Shown here: positions 51,881-60,410 of the stretch, piece by piece | How the letters are laid out: the number at the start of each line of letters is the position of its first letter | How positions within the stretch are numbered: position 1 is the first letter of the stretch | Program-made: the position numbers and the translations under genes | NCBI GenBank assembly: GCA_900470805.1 | Contig: UCCA01000023.1 | Coordinates: 1-64,000 of the forward strand | Length of the DNA stretch: 64,000 nt | Reading direction: 5' to 3' | Source: Hyphomicrobiales bacterium | GTDB lineage: Bacteria; Pseudomonadota; Alphaproteobacteria; Rhizobiales; Rhizobiaceae | The notes under the pieces: generated by a model | Databases searched by the model: none | Told to the model about the DNA's origin: nothing | Seen by the model: the letters and a program-made list of their open reading frames with translations, nothing else

Positions 51881-52690
51881 ATGCAGTTCACCCGCATCAA
51901 CGATACAACGATCCATTACCAGTTGATCGGTGGGCCTGCCGACAAGCCGGTTATCGTCTTCGCCAACGCGCTCGGAACCGACTTCAGGATCTGGCGCGAT
52001 GTTGTCGTCAGATTGGCCGGTGACTATGCGATCGTGCTCTACGACAAGCGTGGTCACGGATTGTCGTCCATCGGCCAGATGCCCTACTCGATCGACGATC
52101 ACGCGTCCGACCTCGTCGGCCTGCTCGATTTGCTTGCCGTGAGGAACGCGTTTCTCTGCGGTCTTTCGGTTGGCGGAATGATCGCGCAGGCGGTGTATCA
52201 CCAGCGCCCAGATCTGGTGCAGGGACTTATCCTTTGCGACACTGCCCACAAGATCGGCACACCGGAAAGCTGGAACGCGCGTATCGAATCCGTCGAAAGA
52301 GCGGGCCTTGCGAGCGTCGTCGATCGGATCATGGAGCTCTGGTTCACGCCGCCGTTCCGCCGCCCCGAGAACACTGCGTACGATGGATACGCCAACATGT
52401 TGGTCCGCCAGCCGGTTGAGGGATACGTATCTACTTGCGCCGCCATACGCGATGCCGATTACACGGAGGCAGCAAAAACGATCGCTGTTCCGACCATCTG
52501 CATCGTCGGTGATCAGGATGGATCGACACCACCGGATCTCGTCAAGTCGATGGCCCGCCTTATTCCCGATGCCCGGTACGAACTAATCCGGGATGCCGGC
52601 CACCTGCCTTGCGTCGAACAGCCAGAAGCAATGACCGCCGTGATCCGCGCATTCATCGACTATGCCTCCCACGATGCTCGCAGCACCTGA
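51881..52690 (+). CDS. Alpha/beta hydrolase, 3-oxoadipate enol-lactonase-like
   Basis: A 269-residue PcaD-type hydrolase. It has LYDKRGHGLSS near the cap, the nucleophile elbow CGLSVGGMIAQAV with active Ser, and the C-terminal catalytic His in RDAGHLPCVEQPE. PcaD converts 3-oxoadipate enol-lactone to 3-oxoadipate in protocatechuate breakdown. No other pca genes are present, so a different ester or lactone is possible. The ATG at 51881 follows GGAAG. Confidence 0.8.
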   Translation: MQFTRINDTTIHYQLIGGPADKPVIVFANALGTDFRIWRDVVVRLAGDYAIVLYDKRGHGLSSIGQMPYSIDDHASDLVGLLDLLAVRNAFLCGLSVGGMIAQAVYHQRPDLVQGLILCDTAHKIGTPESWNARIESVERAGLASVVDRIMELWFTPPFRRPENTAYDGYANMLVRQPVEGYVSTCAAIRDADYTEAAKTIAVPTICIVGDQDGSTPPDLVKSMARLIPDARYELIRDAGHLPCVEQPEAMTAVIRAFIDYASHDARST

Positions 52691-53012
52691 AGCACGGCCC
52701 CTGCACGGTCTCACTTCAACTTTGGTCGAACGCACCGGCATTTGCATTTGGGCATCCGAATTCCCATCTATTTCCCAGGAAAACAGGATTCTGGCGTCCG
52801 GAATTGTCCAACTGCCACTGCTATTTACCAAAATCGAACCATAAGCAGTTGCTTTCCGCGACAAAACCCGGTTGCTTAAGAAATCCAACCACATCAGATG
52901 ATAGTGTTGGATGTGGTACTGTGGACGGAGAAGCCTTCGGAAATCCACATTTCGTGTCAGGCTTGAACGGTGATTGCGTGACGTGGCAGGGTTGGCCCAT
53001 TTTGAAAAAGCG
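52691..53012. other. 322-bp gap without a gene
   Basis: Between the PcaD-like gene and the MBL gene no convincing coding frame, terminator or named operator was seen. An open frame runs into it upstream of the MBL start from a TTG at 52974 but lacks a ribosome binding site. Confidence 0.5.
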
Positions 53013-53843
53013 ATGAGTAAAGATCTCTTTCAAGTAAAGTTCTGGGGCGTTCGCGGCAGTATTCCGGTCTCCGGGCCTGAATTCGATCGCTATGGAGGCA
53101 ACACCTCCTGCATCGAAATCCGCTGCGGTGAACACCGAATGATCTTCGACGCTGGCTCCGGCGCGCGCGAAGCAGGGCTTTGCATGCTCAATGACCAAGT
53201 CCACGACGTCGACCTGTTCTTCACCCACTGCCACTATGACCACATTATCGGGTTGCCGTTCTTCAAGGCCATCTACTATCCCTCGATCGATCTGCGCATC
53301 TGGTCGGGTCACTTGGACGGCAGGATGAGCACGCGCGAGATGATTGAGCAGTTCATCAGCCCACCGTGGTTTCCGGTGAAGACTGATATCTGTCAGGCGA
53401 CGATGAGCTTCCGCGATTTTCGCGCCGGTCAGACATTGGAGCCGCATCCCGGCGTCAAGATCAGGACGTTCATGCTCAACCATCCAGGCGGCGCTATCGG
53501 ATACCGGATAGAATACGAGGGCCGCTCGTTGGCGCTCGTCTATGACGTGGAGCACATCCCCGGCACGCACGATCCGATAGTGCTGGAAATGATGGCGGAT
53601 GCCGATCTCGCAGTCTACGACTGCACCTACAATGAAGACGAGATGCAGCGCTTCAAGGGCTTTGGCCATTCGACCTGGCAGCATGGCGTCGAGTTAGCCA
53701 AGATGGCCGGCACCAAACAGTTTGCGCTTTTCCACCACGCGCCATCGCGTACCGATACGCAGCTGGAAGCGATGGAGAAGGACGCACAGGCCGCCTTCCC
53801 CAATGCGTTTGCAGCCCGCGACAACCAGGTACTCGAACTTTAG
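53013..53843 (+). CDS. Metallo-beta-lactamase-fold hydrolase
   Basis: A 276-residue MBL-fold protein. It starts VKFWGVRGSIPVSGPEFDRYGGNTSC, a pattern shared with phosphodiesterase-like and PhnP-like MBL proteins. The metal motif is THCHYDH (His72, His74, Asp76, His77), with a later His in LNHPGGAIGY and an Asp in VYDVEH. The substrate is unknown. Given three nearby cyclases and a cyclase-like protein, cyclic-nucleotide hydrolysis is one idea, unproven. It overlaps the next gene tail to tail by 4 bases. Confidence 0.83.
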   Translation: MSKDLFQVKFWGVRGSIPVSGPEFDRYGGNTSCIEIRCGEHRMIFDAGSGAREAGLCMLNDQVHDVDLFFTHCHYDHIIGLPFFKAIYYPSIDLRIWSGHLDGRMSTREMIEQFISPPWFPVKTDICQATMSFRDFRAGQTLEPHPGVKIRTFMLNHPGGAIGYRIEYEGRSLALVYDVEHIPGTHDPIVLEMMADADLAVYDCTYNEDEMQRFKGFGHSTWQHGVELAKMAGTKQFALFHHAPSRTDTQLEAMEKDAQAAFPNAFAARDNQVLEL

Positions 53844-54589
53844 GACAGCAGCACCCGGGCGGATTTCCAGGCGACAGCCGGATGGTCCGTCGTGTGGGCA
53901 AAAAGTCGCGCAAGGAAATCCCAGGCCGTCGCGTCATGCACAAGGTGATGGGTGAGAATGCCGATCGGCTCGGCGTCATCATGAAAGCGCGCCCGCAATT
54001 CCCCCACAAGCTCGGCGATCAGCTCGGCATGCGGCCGGCCACCGCGAACACCGTGCCAGTTCATGATGTCGACATGTGTATTGAGCAGCGGGATCGGCCC
54101 ACCGGCCTGCGCCCTACCGTAAGTCGATAACGCCTCAAGCCCAAGCCCGGACAATTCGGGAATCAGTACCTTGCTGATCCGGTTCCACGGCGGCACAAGC
54201 ATTGGCACGAGCTGCTGCGGAAACAGCCGCAGCAAAATGGCCAGCCCGTCGCGCAATTCGCCAAGCACCGTATCCATGGGGCGATGCGCGCCAAGCTCCT
54301 GTTTCTTCTCGTCGGTTCCCGCGTGATTGGTGTGCGCCCATCCGTGCAACGCCACCAGCACATGGGCTTCCACGCGCAGTCGGTTGGCGAGTGGTTCGCC
54401 GGAGGTCGCGGGAATGGCGGCCAGCGTCAGCGGCACGCGTGCCGTGCGCGTCAGCTCGAGAAGCCGACCTAGTGCCGGCGTCGGTTCCGCGGCGTCATCG
54501 TCACGAAGCCACAGCCGCGCGATGCGGCCAGCATCGTGCCAGCGGTCGAGTTCAACGCGCAACGGCGCCCAGATTTCATCGACCGTCAT
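53840..54589 (-). CDS. Polysaccharide-deacetylase-like protein
   Basis: A 249-residue protein resembling carbohydrate esterase family 4 proteins. It has LWLRDDDAAEPTP (candidate metal Asp pair), VALHGWAHTNH (the His-rich metal site), VPPWNRIS and a late LTHHLVHD. It probably removes acyl groups from a glycan or is a related hydrolase. The ATG overlaps the stop of the GT4 gene (ATGA), so the two are coupled and may act on the same glycan. Confidence 0.72.
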   Translation of the reverse strand: MTVDEIWAPLRVELDRWHDAGRIARLWLRDDDAAEPTPALGRLLELTRTARVPLTLAAIPATSGEPLANRLRVEAHVLVALHGWAHTNHAGTDEKKQELGAHRPMDTVLGELRDGLAILLRLFPQQLVPMLVPPWNRISKVLIPELSGLGLEALSTYGRAQAGGPIPLLNTHVDIMNWHGVRGGRPHAELIAELVGELRARFHDDAEPIGILTHHLVHDATAWDFLARLFAHTTDHPAVAWKSARVLLS

Positions 54590-55674
54590 TCATTCGCTCC
54601 TGCGTATTTCGTTAGAATTTCGTCGAGCGTCCCCGCGGCAACCGTCAGCGACCGCTCGGAAAGCACGAAGTGACGCGCCGCGTCGCCCATGGCCTGGCGC
54701 TTGGACGGATCGTCGAGCAGGGTTGCGAGCGCCGCGGCATAGGCGGCGACATCGCCATCCGGCGTGAGATATCCTGTGATACCCGACGGCACCACCTCCG
54801 GCACGCCGGCCGTATGTTGGGCGACAACAGGTAGGCCCGCTGCCTGAGCCTCAAGATAAGCAAGACCATACGCTTCGCCGCAGCCCGGCCAGGCATAGAT
54901 GCCGGCATTTCCGAGCGCGTCAGCGATTCCGGTGGCGTTGCGTTCGCCAAGCCACTCGATCCTGTGCGGGTCGAACGGCGAGAAAAGCTGTTCGACCTCC
55001 GAGCGCATCGGACCATCGCCGACGATCGCCAACGTCCATGGCTTATCGCTGATCTCAGCAAGCGCGGCGGCCAGCATCCTGTAGCTTTGCATCTTATCGC
55101 CAGCGCGCATCATCGCGACAGTGATCAATCGGGTTGGTTGCGGCTTTGAAAGAGCCCCTTCAAACAACGCCGTATCGATAAACGGCGCGAGCGGTGCGAC
55201 GCGTGCCTGCGGGAAAGCGCGTTCCAGGCCCAGCCGGTCGCGCTGCGTGAAGGCAATGTTGACGGCGGCATTTTGGACCAACGCTCCGACCTGCGCCTGA
55301 AACGGCGCCCAATCGCTCTGATCCCGTTTCGGAGAATAGGAGGCCTCGGCGGTCACATGGGGTATGTCGAACTCGGCACACAACGTCGGCCCGAACGGAT
55401 CCACCGACTTGTAATAGGGATGGTAACAAAACCAGAGCTGCGGCTTTTCCTTATCCGACCAAGATTCTCGCAGCCGCTGCAACTCGGACGCGGAGCCGGC
55501 CGCGACTTCGGCTGCCACTCCGGGCGTTCCGGCGAAGCTGCGAAATTCCGAGGCGACCTCGACCACATGGCCGGCCAATTCTAGTGCGCGGATCAGCAAC
55601 CGCGCCATCAGCCTGTCGCCCGACGGCACAGGATGGTGGGGCGACTTGAGCGGCGCGTAGAATGCGATGCGCAT
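54586..55674 (-). CDS. Glycosyltransferase family 4
   Basis: A 362-residue GT-B glycosyltransferase. The N-terminal segment is RIAFYAPLKSPHHPVPSGDR. The C-terminal donor domain has TVAMMRAGDK, WTLAIVGDGP, IEWLGERN and the EX7E motif in CGEAYGLAYLEAQAAGLPVVA. Donor and acceptor are unknown. It is followed by the deacetylase-like gene and is divergent from the Fe-S cyclase gene. Confidence 0.88.
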   Translation of the reverse strand: MRIAFYAPLKSPHHPVPSGDRLMARLLIRALELAGHVVEVASEFRSFAGTPGVAAEVAAGSASELQRLRESWSDKEKPQLWFCYHPYYKSVDPFGPTLCAEFDIPHVTAEASYSPKRDQSDWAPFQAQVGALVQNAAVNIAFTQRDRLGLERAFPQARVAPLAPFIDTALFEGALSKPQPTRLITVAMMRAGDKMQSYRMLAAALAEISDKPWTLAIVGDGPMRSEVEQLFSPFDPHRIEWLGERNATGIADALGNAGIYAWPGCGEAYGLAYLEAQAAGLPVVAQHTAGVPEVVPSGITGYLTPDGDVAAYAAALATLLDDPSKRQAMGDAARHFVLSERSLTVAAGTLDEILTKYAGANE

Positions 55675-55819
55675 CAAGGCTGATCCGCCGAAACGGAGTG
55701 TTCACAACCGTCCGCTGGGCGTGTCGATGAAAAGTTTGCTATGGTGCTCGTGTCCTTACGGCTCGCTGACGAACATGTGACGTACACACGCGGTTGAAAG
55801 ACGGCAATAAAACCTCAAT

Positions 55820-55837
55820 TGCCTTATCAATAAGGCA
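55820..55837. promoter_or_regulatory. Perfect 18-bp palindrome before the Fe-S cyclase gene
   Basis: TGCCTTATCAATAAGGCA has perfect 8-bp arms around CA. It lies 31-48 bp before the cyclase ATG in a short AT-rich stretch, over the likely core promoter or leader. It matches no consensus I know and is a strong candidate for a specific operator. Confidence 0.5.
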
Positions 55838-55868
55838 TATGTGATTTGGGTTTCAAGAACGGGATTGA

Positions 55869-57590
55869 ATGGCGATCGTCGCAGCCAGCAGCATTTTTTC
55901 GGAGCGGTCGATCAGACGTGCCCGGCTGGGATCCGGCCTTGTCATGTTCGCCTTCGCCCTGCTGCACTTTTCCAATCATGCCCTCGGTCTTATCTCCGTC
56001 TCCGCGGCGGAGGACGGCCGACGGTTTTTCACCGCCCTGTGGCGAAATCCGGTCGGAACGCTCGTTCTTTACGGCTCGATCCTGACGCATATCGGTCTGG
56101 TTCTCCGCGGTATCTACATCCGTCGCAGCCTCATCATGCCCAAGGGAGAATTGGCGCAGATCGTGCTCGGCCTTGCCATACCGCTGCTGCTGATTGACCA
56201 CGTGATCGGAACGCGCATTGTCCACAGTCTCTACGGCTATCGCGACAACTACGAAACCATCATGCGGACGCTGTGGATCACCGCGCCGGGCAACGGCCTT
56301 CGACAGATCTTCGCGCTGATTATCGTGTGGTTTCACGGCTGCATCGGGCTGCACTACTGGCTGCGCTATCGCACATGGTACATAGATGTGGCGGCGCCGC
56401 TGCTTGCGGTCGCCATTCTCGTCCCGGTATTGGCTATTCTCGGCTTCATCGAAATGGGCCGCACGATCGCCGAACCCGCCTATGAAGGCATCGTCGACAC
56501 CGGCCGGTACGAGGCCAATCTCAATGCCCGCTACGCCACCGATCCGCAGGCAAGGGCGGAGGTCGCCATGATCCGCACCGGGCTTTATGGCTCATTCGCG
56601 GGAGCCCTGTTCCTCGTGGTTGCGGCGCGAACTCATCGCCGGTGGAGAGAGCGGGTAAACCAGATCGCGATACGTTATCAGGGCGGCGAGGTCGTAAACG
56701 TGCCGCGTGGATTTACCGTGCTCGAGGCGAGCCGGCTGGGTGGCATTCCGCACTATGCAGTGTGTGGCGGCAAGGGCCAGTGTTCCACCTGTCGCGTGCA
56801 GGTTCTCAGCAGTTTCGAAAACCTGCCACCGCCCGACAAGCTGGAGCAATCGACGCTCAAACGGATCAATGCGGCCCCCGATGTCCGCCTCGCCTGTCAG
56901 CTGCGGCCGACCCATGATCTGACGGTGGTTCCATTGCTGCTACCGGCGGCCACGGAGGCTGCGGTCCCGGCCAACACCCAGGAAACAAGCCCCGGTCGCG
57001 AGCGCGAGATTGCCGTGCTCTTCTGCGATATCCGCAACTTCACGACGCTCACGGAGGAACGCCTGCCCTTCGACATCGTGTTCCTGCTGAACCGGTACTT
57101 TGCCTTGGTCGGGAGCGCCGTCGAAAAAGCAGGCGGCCGCATCGACAAGTTCATCGGCGACGGAGCGATGGCACTGTTTGGGATCGGCACCTCACCGGAG
57201 GAGGCCTGTCGCCAGGCCCTCGTAGCGGCGGCTGCCATCACCCGCGACATCGAGGCGCTCGGTCGGGAACTGTCGGACGAGCTGTCCCTGCCGCTACGGA
57301 TCGCGATCGGCATCCATACCGGCCCCGCGGTGGTCGGCACGCTCGGCTACGGGCGCGTTCGAAGCACGACGGCGATCGGCGACATGGTCAACGTCGCCAG
57401 CCGCCTGGAGGCGGCCGCAAAGGAGTTCGACGTTGCGCTGGTCGTCTCCGAGCCGGTTGCGATGCGGGCGAGCGCGGAGATGGGCGGTATAGAAAGCCGG
57501 GAAATCAACGTGCGCGGCCGGGCTTTGCCCTTGAAAGTCTACGTCATTCCGCGAGACAAGGCGATCGAACTGCTCGAAGGGAAAGACTGA
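55869..57590 (+). CDS. Adenylate/guanylate cyclase fused to a His-rich membrane domain and 2Fe-2S ferredoxin domain
   Basis: A 573-residue three-part protein. Residues 18-245 form about six membrane helices rich in His (LLHFSNHALG, THIGLVLRG, DHVIGTRIVHS, WFHGCIGLHYW), resembling a heme b anchor. Residues 262-355 are a plant-type ferredoxin domain with Cys299, 305, 308 and 343. Residues 378-565 are a class III cyclase with Asp387 in FCDIRNFTTLTE, Asp431 in DKFIGDGAMALFG, and AIGDMVNVASRLE. It should couple quinone or redox state to cyclic nucleotide synthesis. The ORF ends in a TGATG junction with the FkbM gene. Confidence 0.88.
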   Translation: MAIVAASSIFSERSIRRARLGSGLVMFAFALLHFSNHALGLISVSAAEDGRRFFTALWRNPVGTLVLYGSILTHIGLVLRGIYIRRSLIMPKGELAQIVLGLAIPLLLIDHVIGTRIVHSLYGYRDNYETIMRTLWITAPGNGLRQIFALIIVWFHGCIGLHYWLRYRTWYIDVAAPLLAVAILVPVLAILGFIEMGRTIAEPAYEGIVDTGRYEANLNARYATDPQARAEVAMIRTGLYGSFAGALFLVVAARTHRRWRERVNQIAIRYQGGEVVNVPRGFTVLEASRLGGIPHYAVCGGKGQCSTCRVQVLSSFENLPPPDKLEQSTLKRINAAPDVRLACQLRPTHDLTVVPLLLPAATEAAVPANTQETSPGREREIAVLFCDIRNFTTLTEERLPFDIVFLLNRYFALVGSAVEKAGGRIDKFIGDGAMALFGIGTSPEEACRQALVAAAAITRDIEALGRELSDELSLPLRIAIGIHTGPAVVGTLGYGRVRSTTAIGDMVNVASRLEAAAKEFDVALVVSEPVAMRASAEMGGIESREINVRGRALPLKVYVIPRDKAIELLEGKD

Positions 57591-58468
57591 TGCCGGCTCA
57601 GACGCGATTGACCGCCAAATACTGGATGAAGCGTTGGCGCAAGGTTCGCAACACCGTCGCCCGCAAGCTTTTCGATACCCGCACTGGCCGCCGCATGCTG
57701 ATCGAGAGCATCGGGCCGCGCGTGGTCTCGATGACCGTCGATGCCGGCGATCACCTGATGAGCTTTTCGCCCTCCGACTACATCGGCCGCAAGGTCTTTC
57801 GCAAAGGCCATTTCGAGCGCGATCACGTCGATCGGCTGATCGCTATCCTGCGGCAGCGCGGCATGATGAAGAAGGGCAGCCAACTGCTGGAGATCGGCGG
57901 CAATATCGGCACGCAGACGGTTTACTTCGCGCTGAGCGGCGCCTATGCGCATATCGTCAGCATAGAGCCCGACCCGAGAAACTATCCGCTGCTAGAGCTG
58001 AATATCCGCCAGAACAGTCTCGAAGCGACCGTAACGACCGTCAACTGCGCCGCAGGCGATGCGAGTGGCGAGATCGACTTCTTCATGAATGCCAACAACC
58101 ACGGCAAGAGCAGCGCCATACGGCAAAGTGCAAGCGACACGAAGATCAGCGTTCCGGTGAAACCGGTCACCGAGATCCTCTCGGACCTGTCGATCGATCC
58201 TGCCGCCATCGGCCTCGTTTGGATGGACATCGAAGGCTACGAGCCTGTCGCCTGCCGCTCGATGGTGCCCTTGCTGCAACGCCGCGTGCCGCTCTACATG
58301 GAGTTCACGCCCAGCTTCTACGGCCCCCGGCAGACGCGCGACTTCATCACAATGCTGTCCGGTTTCTACGACGCTTGCTTGGTCTTCTTCGAAGATCACG
58401 AAAAGGAAATGAAGGTGGCCGACCTGCCCGACGACATCGACCAGTACGATGTCCTGTTTCTGCCCTGA
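57590..58468 (+). CDS. FkbM-family methyltransferase
   Basis: A 292-residue SAM-dependent methyltransferase. It shows LLEIGGNIGTQTVYFA (SAM motif I), VSIEPDPRNYPLLELNI and WMDIEGYEP. Bacterial FkbM proteins often O-methylate sugars or lipids in surface glycans. The gene is translationally coupled to the cyclase gene by a one-base overlap, an unusual pairing of signalling and glycan modification. Confidence 0.85.
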   Translation: MPAQTRLTAKYWMKRWRKVRNTVARKLFDTRTGRRMLIESIGPRVVSMTVDAGDHLMSFSPSDYIGRKVFRKGHFERDHVDRLIAILRQRGMMKKGSQLLEIGGNIGTQTVYFALSGAYAHIVSIEPDPRNYPLLELNIRQNSLEATVTTVNCAAGDASGEIDFFMNANNHGKSSAIRQSASDTKISVPVKPVTEILSDLSIDPAAIGLVWMDIEGYEPVACRSMVPLLQRRVPLYMEFTPSFYGPRQTRDFITMLSGFYDACLVFFEDHEKEMKVADLPDDIDQYDVLFLP

Positions 58469-58948
58469 TCAGCGGCGACGATACAGGAAATAGCGACCTT
58501 CCTTGATGCCCGCAGGCAATGGTAGAGGCTCGAGTTCCGGCCGGTCGATCGGCAGTCCACTCACGGCGATCCCGCCCGGCGTCAGCACGCCGACCATCAG
58601 TTGCGGCAGCCAGGTCAGAGTGATCGCATCGATCTCGTCATGGCCGGTGCCGATGTCGGCGTGCGCGAGGGCCGCGCCGATGCCGAGGAAAGCCTGGCCG
58701 GACTCGCGAATTTCCCCGGTCACCATATTCTCGGCCGGCGGCGTCGAGGACGAATAGGAGCGTACATCCCGGTCGAAGGCGATGATACGGCGATCCGGAA
58801 AATGCTCTCGAAGATGATCGTAGGTTCGGCCGTTGCCGAGGCCAAACTCGAGAACCGGGCCTTCGGTCTTGCCCACCAGCTCGACGATCGAATTGAGAAT
58901 GTCACGTTGGGCCGTCAAACGGCGGATGAAGCTGTCGAGGCGGCTCAT
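58469..58948 (-). CDS. Small class I SAM-dependent methyltransferase
   Basis: A 159-residue protein with the SAM motif VLEFGLGNGRTYDHLRE and IIAFDRDV. It lacks a large substrate domain. The frame opens to 59122, but the ATG at 58948 fits the family start. The substrate is unknown. It converges with the FkbM gene, the two stops being adjacent. Confidence 0.75.
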   Translation of the reverse strand: MSRLDSFIRRLTAQRDILNSIVELVGKTEGPVLEFGLGNGRTYDHLREHFPDRRIIAFDRDVRSYSSSTPPAENMVTGEIRESGQAFLGIGAALAHADIGTGHDEIDAITLTWLPQLMVGVLTPGGIAVSGLPIDRPELEPLPLPAGIKEGRYFLYRRR

Positions 58949-59234
58949 TGATATCTGTGTCCGTTCACTTCGCTTGAATGCGGATGCGGGCGCATCGCGC
59001 TTGAGATGGCCGCATCTGGTGCAAGCTGGAACAGCGCAACCTTCAGTCGACATGCCTGATCGCGCCGTCGGCAAAAGAGCGGCGCTGGCGGTAGAGCTAG
59101 CGGCAAAGCTTTGGGCTTGCAAGCCGACATTTGCGGGGCTTTGATCGGCTCACGCCAAGGTGACCGCTCCGCTCGCTGCCAATTGCCGCAAAATGGCGTT
59201 GCGATGCTCCTGCCGGTCTGTTCTAAGTTTTCTC

Positions 59235-60410
59235 ATGAACGACATTCCAAACGACCCTTTCTTCGCAACCGTGCCTGTCTTCGACCAATTCGAGGGCGTG
59301 ACCGATACAAGTAACTACCGCCGCCTGCCCGATGACTGGGTATTGGCGGTCGCCGATATCGTCGGCTCCACGAAGGCCATCATGGATGGTCGCTACAAGG
59401 ATGTGAACATGGCTGGCGCTAGCGTCATCTCGGCCGTGCTCAATGCGCTTGGGAAAGGCGACTATCCCTTCGTCTTCGGTGGCGATGGCGCTCTTGTGGC
59501 CTTGCCGGGCGCGTTGGCGCCTGCCGCCCGCAGCGCTCTGGCGGCGGCTCAACGCTGGGCCGAAGAAGATTTGAACCTGACGCTGCGCATTGCGTTGGTG
59601 CCGGTCAGCGACGTCAGGCTTGAGGGCTTGGACGTCCGCGTCGCCCGCTACTCGGCGAGCCCCTTCGTGTCCTACGCAATGTTTGCGGGTGGTGGCACCA
59701 GCTGGGCCGAGCGGCAGATGAAGGATGGCCGCTATGGTGTCGATCCTGCTCCGGCAGGAGCGCGCCCCGATCTCACGGGGCTGTCCTGTCGCTGGAACCC
59801 CATCGAAGCCCGCAATGGCGAGATCGTCTCGATCATCGCCGTTCCCGGCGAGCGCGGTGTCACGCCGGAGTTTCGCAAGCTGGTGAACGACGTGGTGGCC
59901 CTGTCCGCCGAGCAAAATCGCGACGCGCACCCGGTGCCGGCGGACGGGCCAGCGCTGGCTTTTTCTCTCAAGGGCATCAATCGCGAAGCCCGCGCCACGG
60001 CCCCCGTCGGCGGCCAGCTGCGGCAGCGTCTGTCGATCATCCTGCAGATCGGCCTGACCGTGTTTCTGCACACATTCAACCTGAAATTTGGCAACTTCGA
60101 TGCCCGCCGCTACAAGCAGGACGTCGCCGACAACTCCGACTTCCGCAAGTTCGATGATGGGCTGAAAATGACGGTCGACATCGACGGTGACCGTCTTGCC
60201 CAAATCCGCGCGCTTCTGGAACAAGCGCAGCTTGACGGCATTGCCCGCTACGGACTGCACAGCCAGACTTCGGCGCTCATGACATGTTTCGTGCTGACGC
60301 CGCTATCGCGTGACCACATGCACTTCATCGACGGCGCCAATGGCGGCTATGCAGTTGCCGCCAGCCAGATATCGGGCAAGACGCTATCGATCGGCGAGGT
60401 CACGCCTTGA
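59235..60410 (+). CDS. DUF3095 protein, class III cyclase-like
   Basis: A 391-residue DUF3095 protein. Its N-terminal half has the layout of a class III nucleotidyl cyclase: VADIVGSTKAI (Asp41) and FGGDGALVALP (Asp84), the two metal-Asp positions. The adenine-specifying and transition-state residues are not obvious, so activity is uncertain. The C-terminal half is specific to the family. The ATG at 59235 has little ribosome binding site. It overlaps the sugar dehydrogenase gene tail to tail by 11 bases. Confidence 0.78.
   Translation: MNDIPNDPFFATVPVFDQFEGVTDTSNYRRLPDDWVLAVADIVGSTKAIMDGRYKDVNMAGASVISAVLNALGKGDYPFVFGGDGALVALPGALAPAARSALAAAQRWAEEDLNLTLRIALVPVSDVRLEGLDVRVARYSASPFVSYAMFAGGGTSWAERQMKDGRYGVDPAPAGARPDLTGLSCRWNPIEARNGEIVSIIAVPGERGVTPEFRKLVNDVVALSAEQNRDAHPVPADGPALAFSLKGINREARATAPVGGQLRQRLSIILQIGLTVFLHTFNLKFGNFDARRYKQDVADNSDFRKFDDGLKMTVDIDGDRLAQIRALLEQAQLDGIARYGLHSQTSALMTCFVLTPLSRDHMHFIDGANGGYAVAASQISGKTLSIGEVTP

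Noticed and set aside
55776..55791. TGTGA-N6-CACGC as a CRP site before the cyclase gene
   Set aside because: The second half fits TCACA poorly, with several mismatches.
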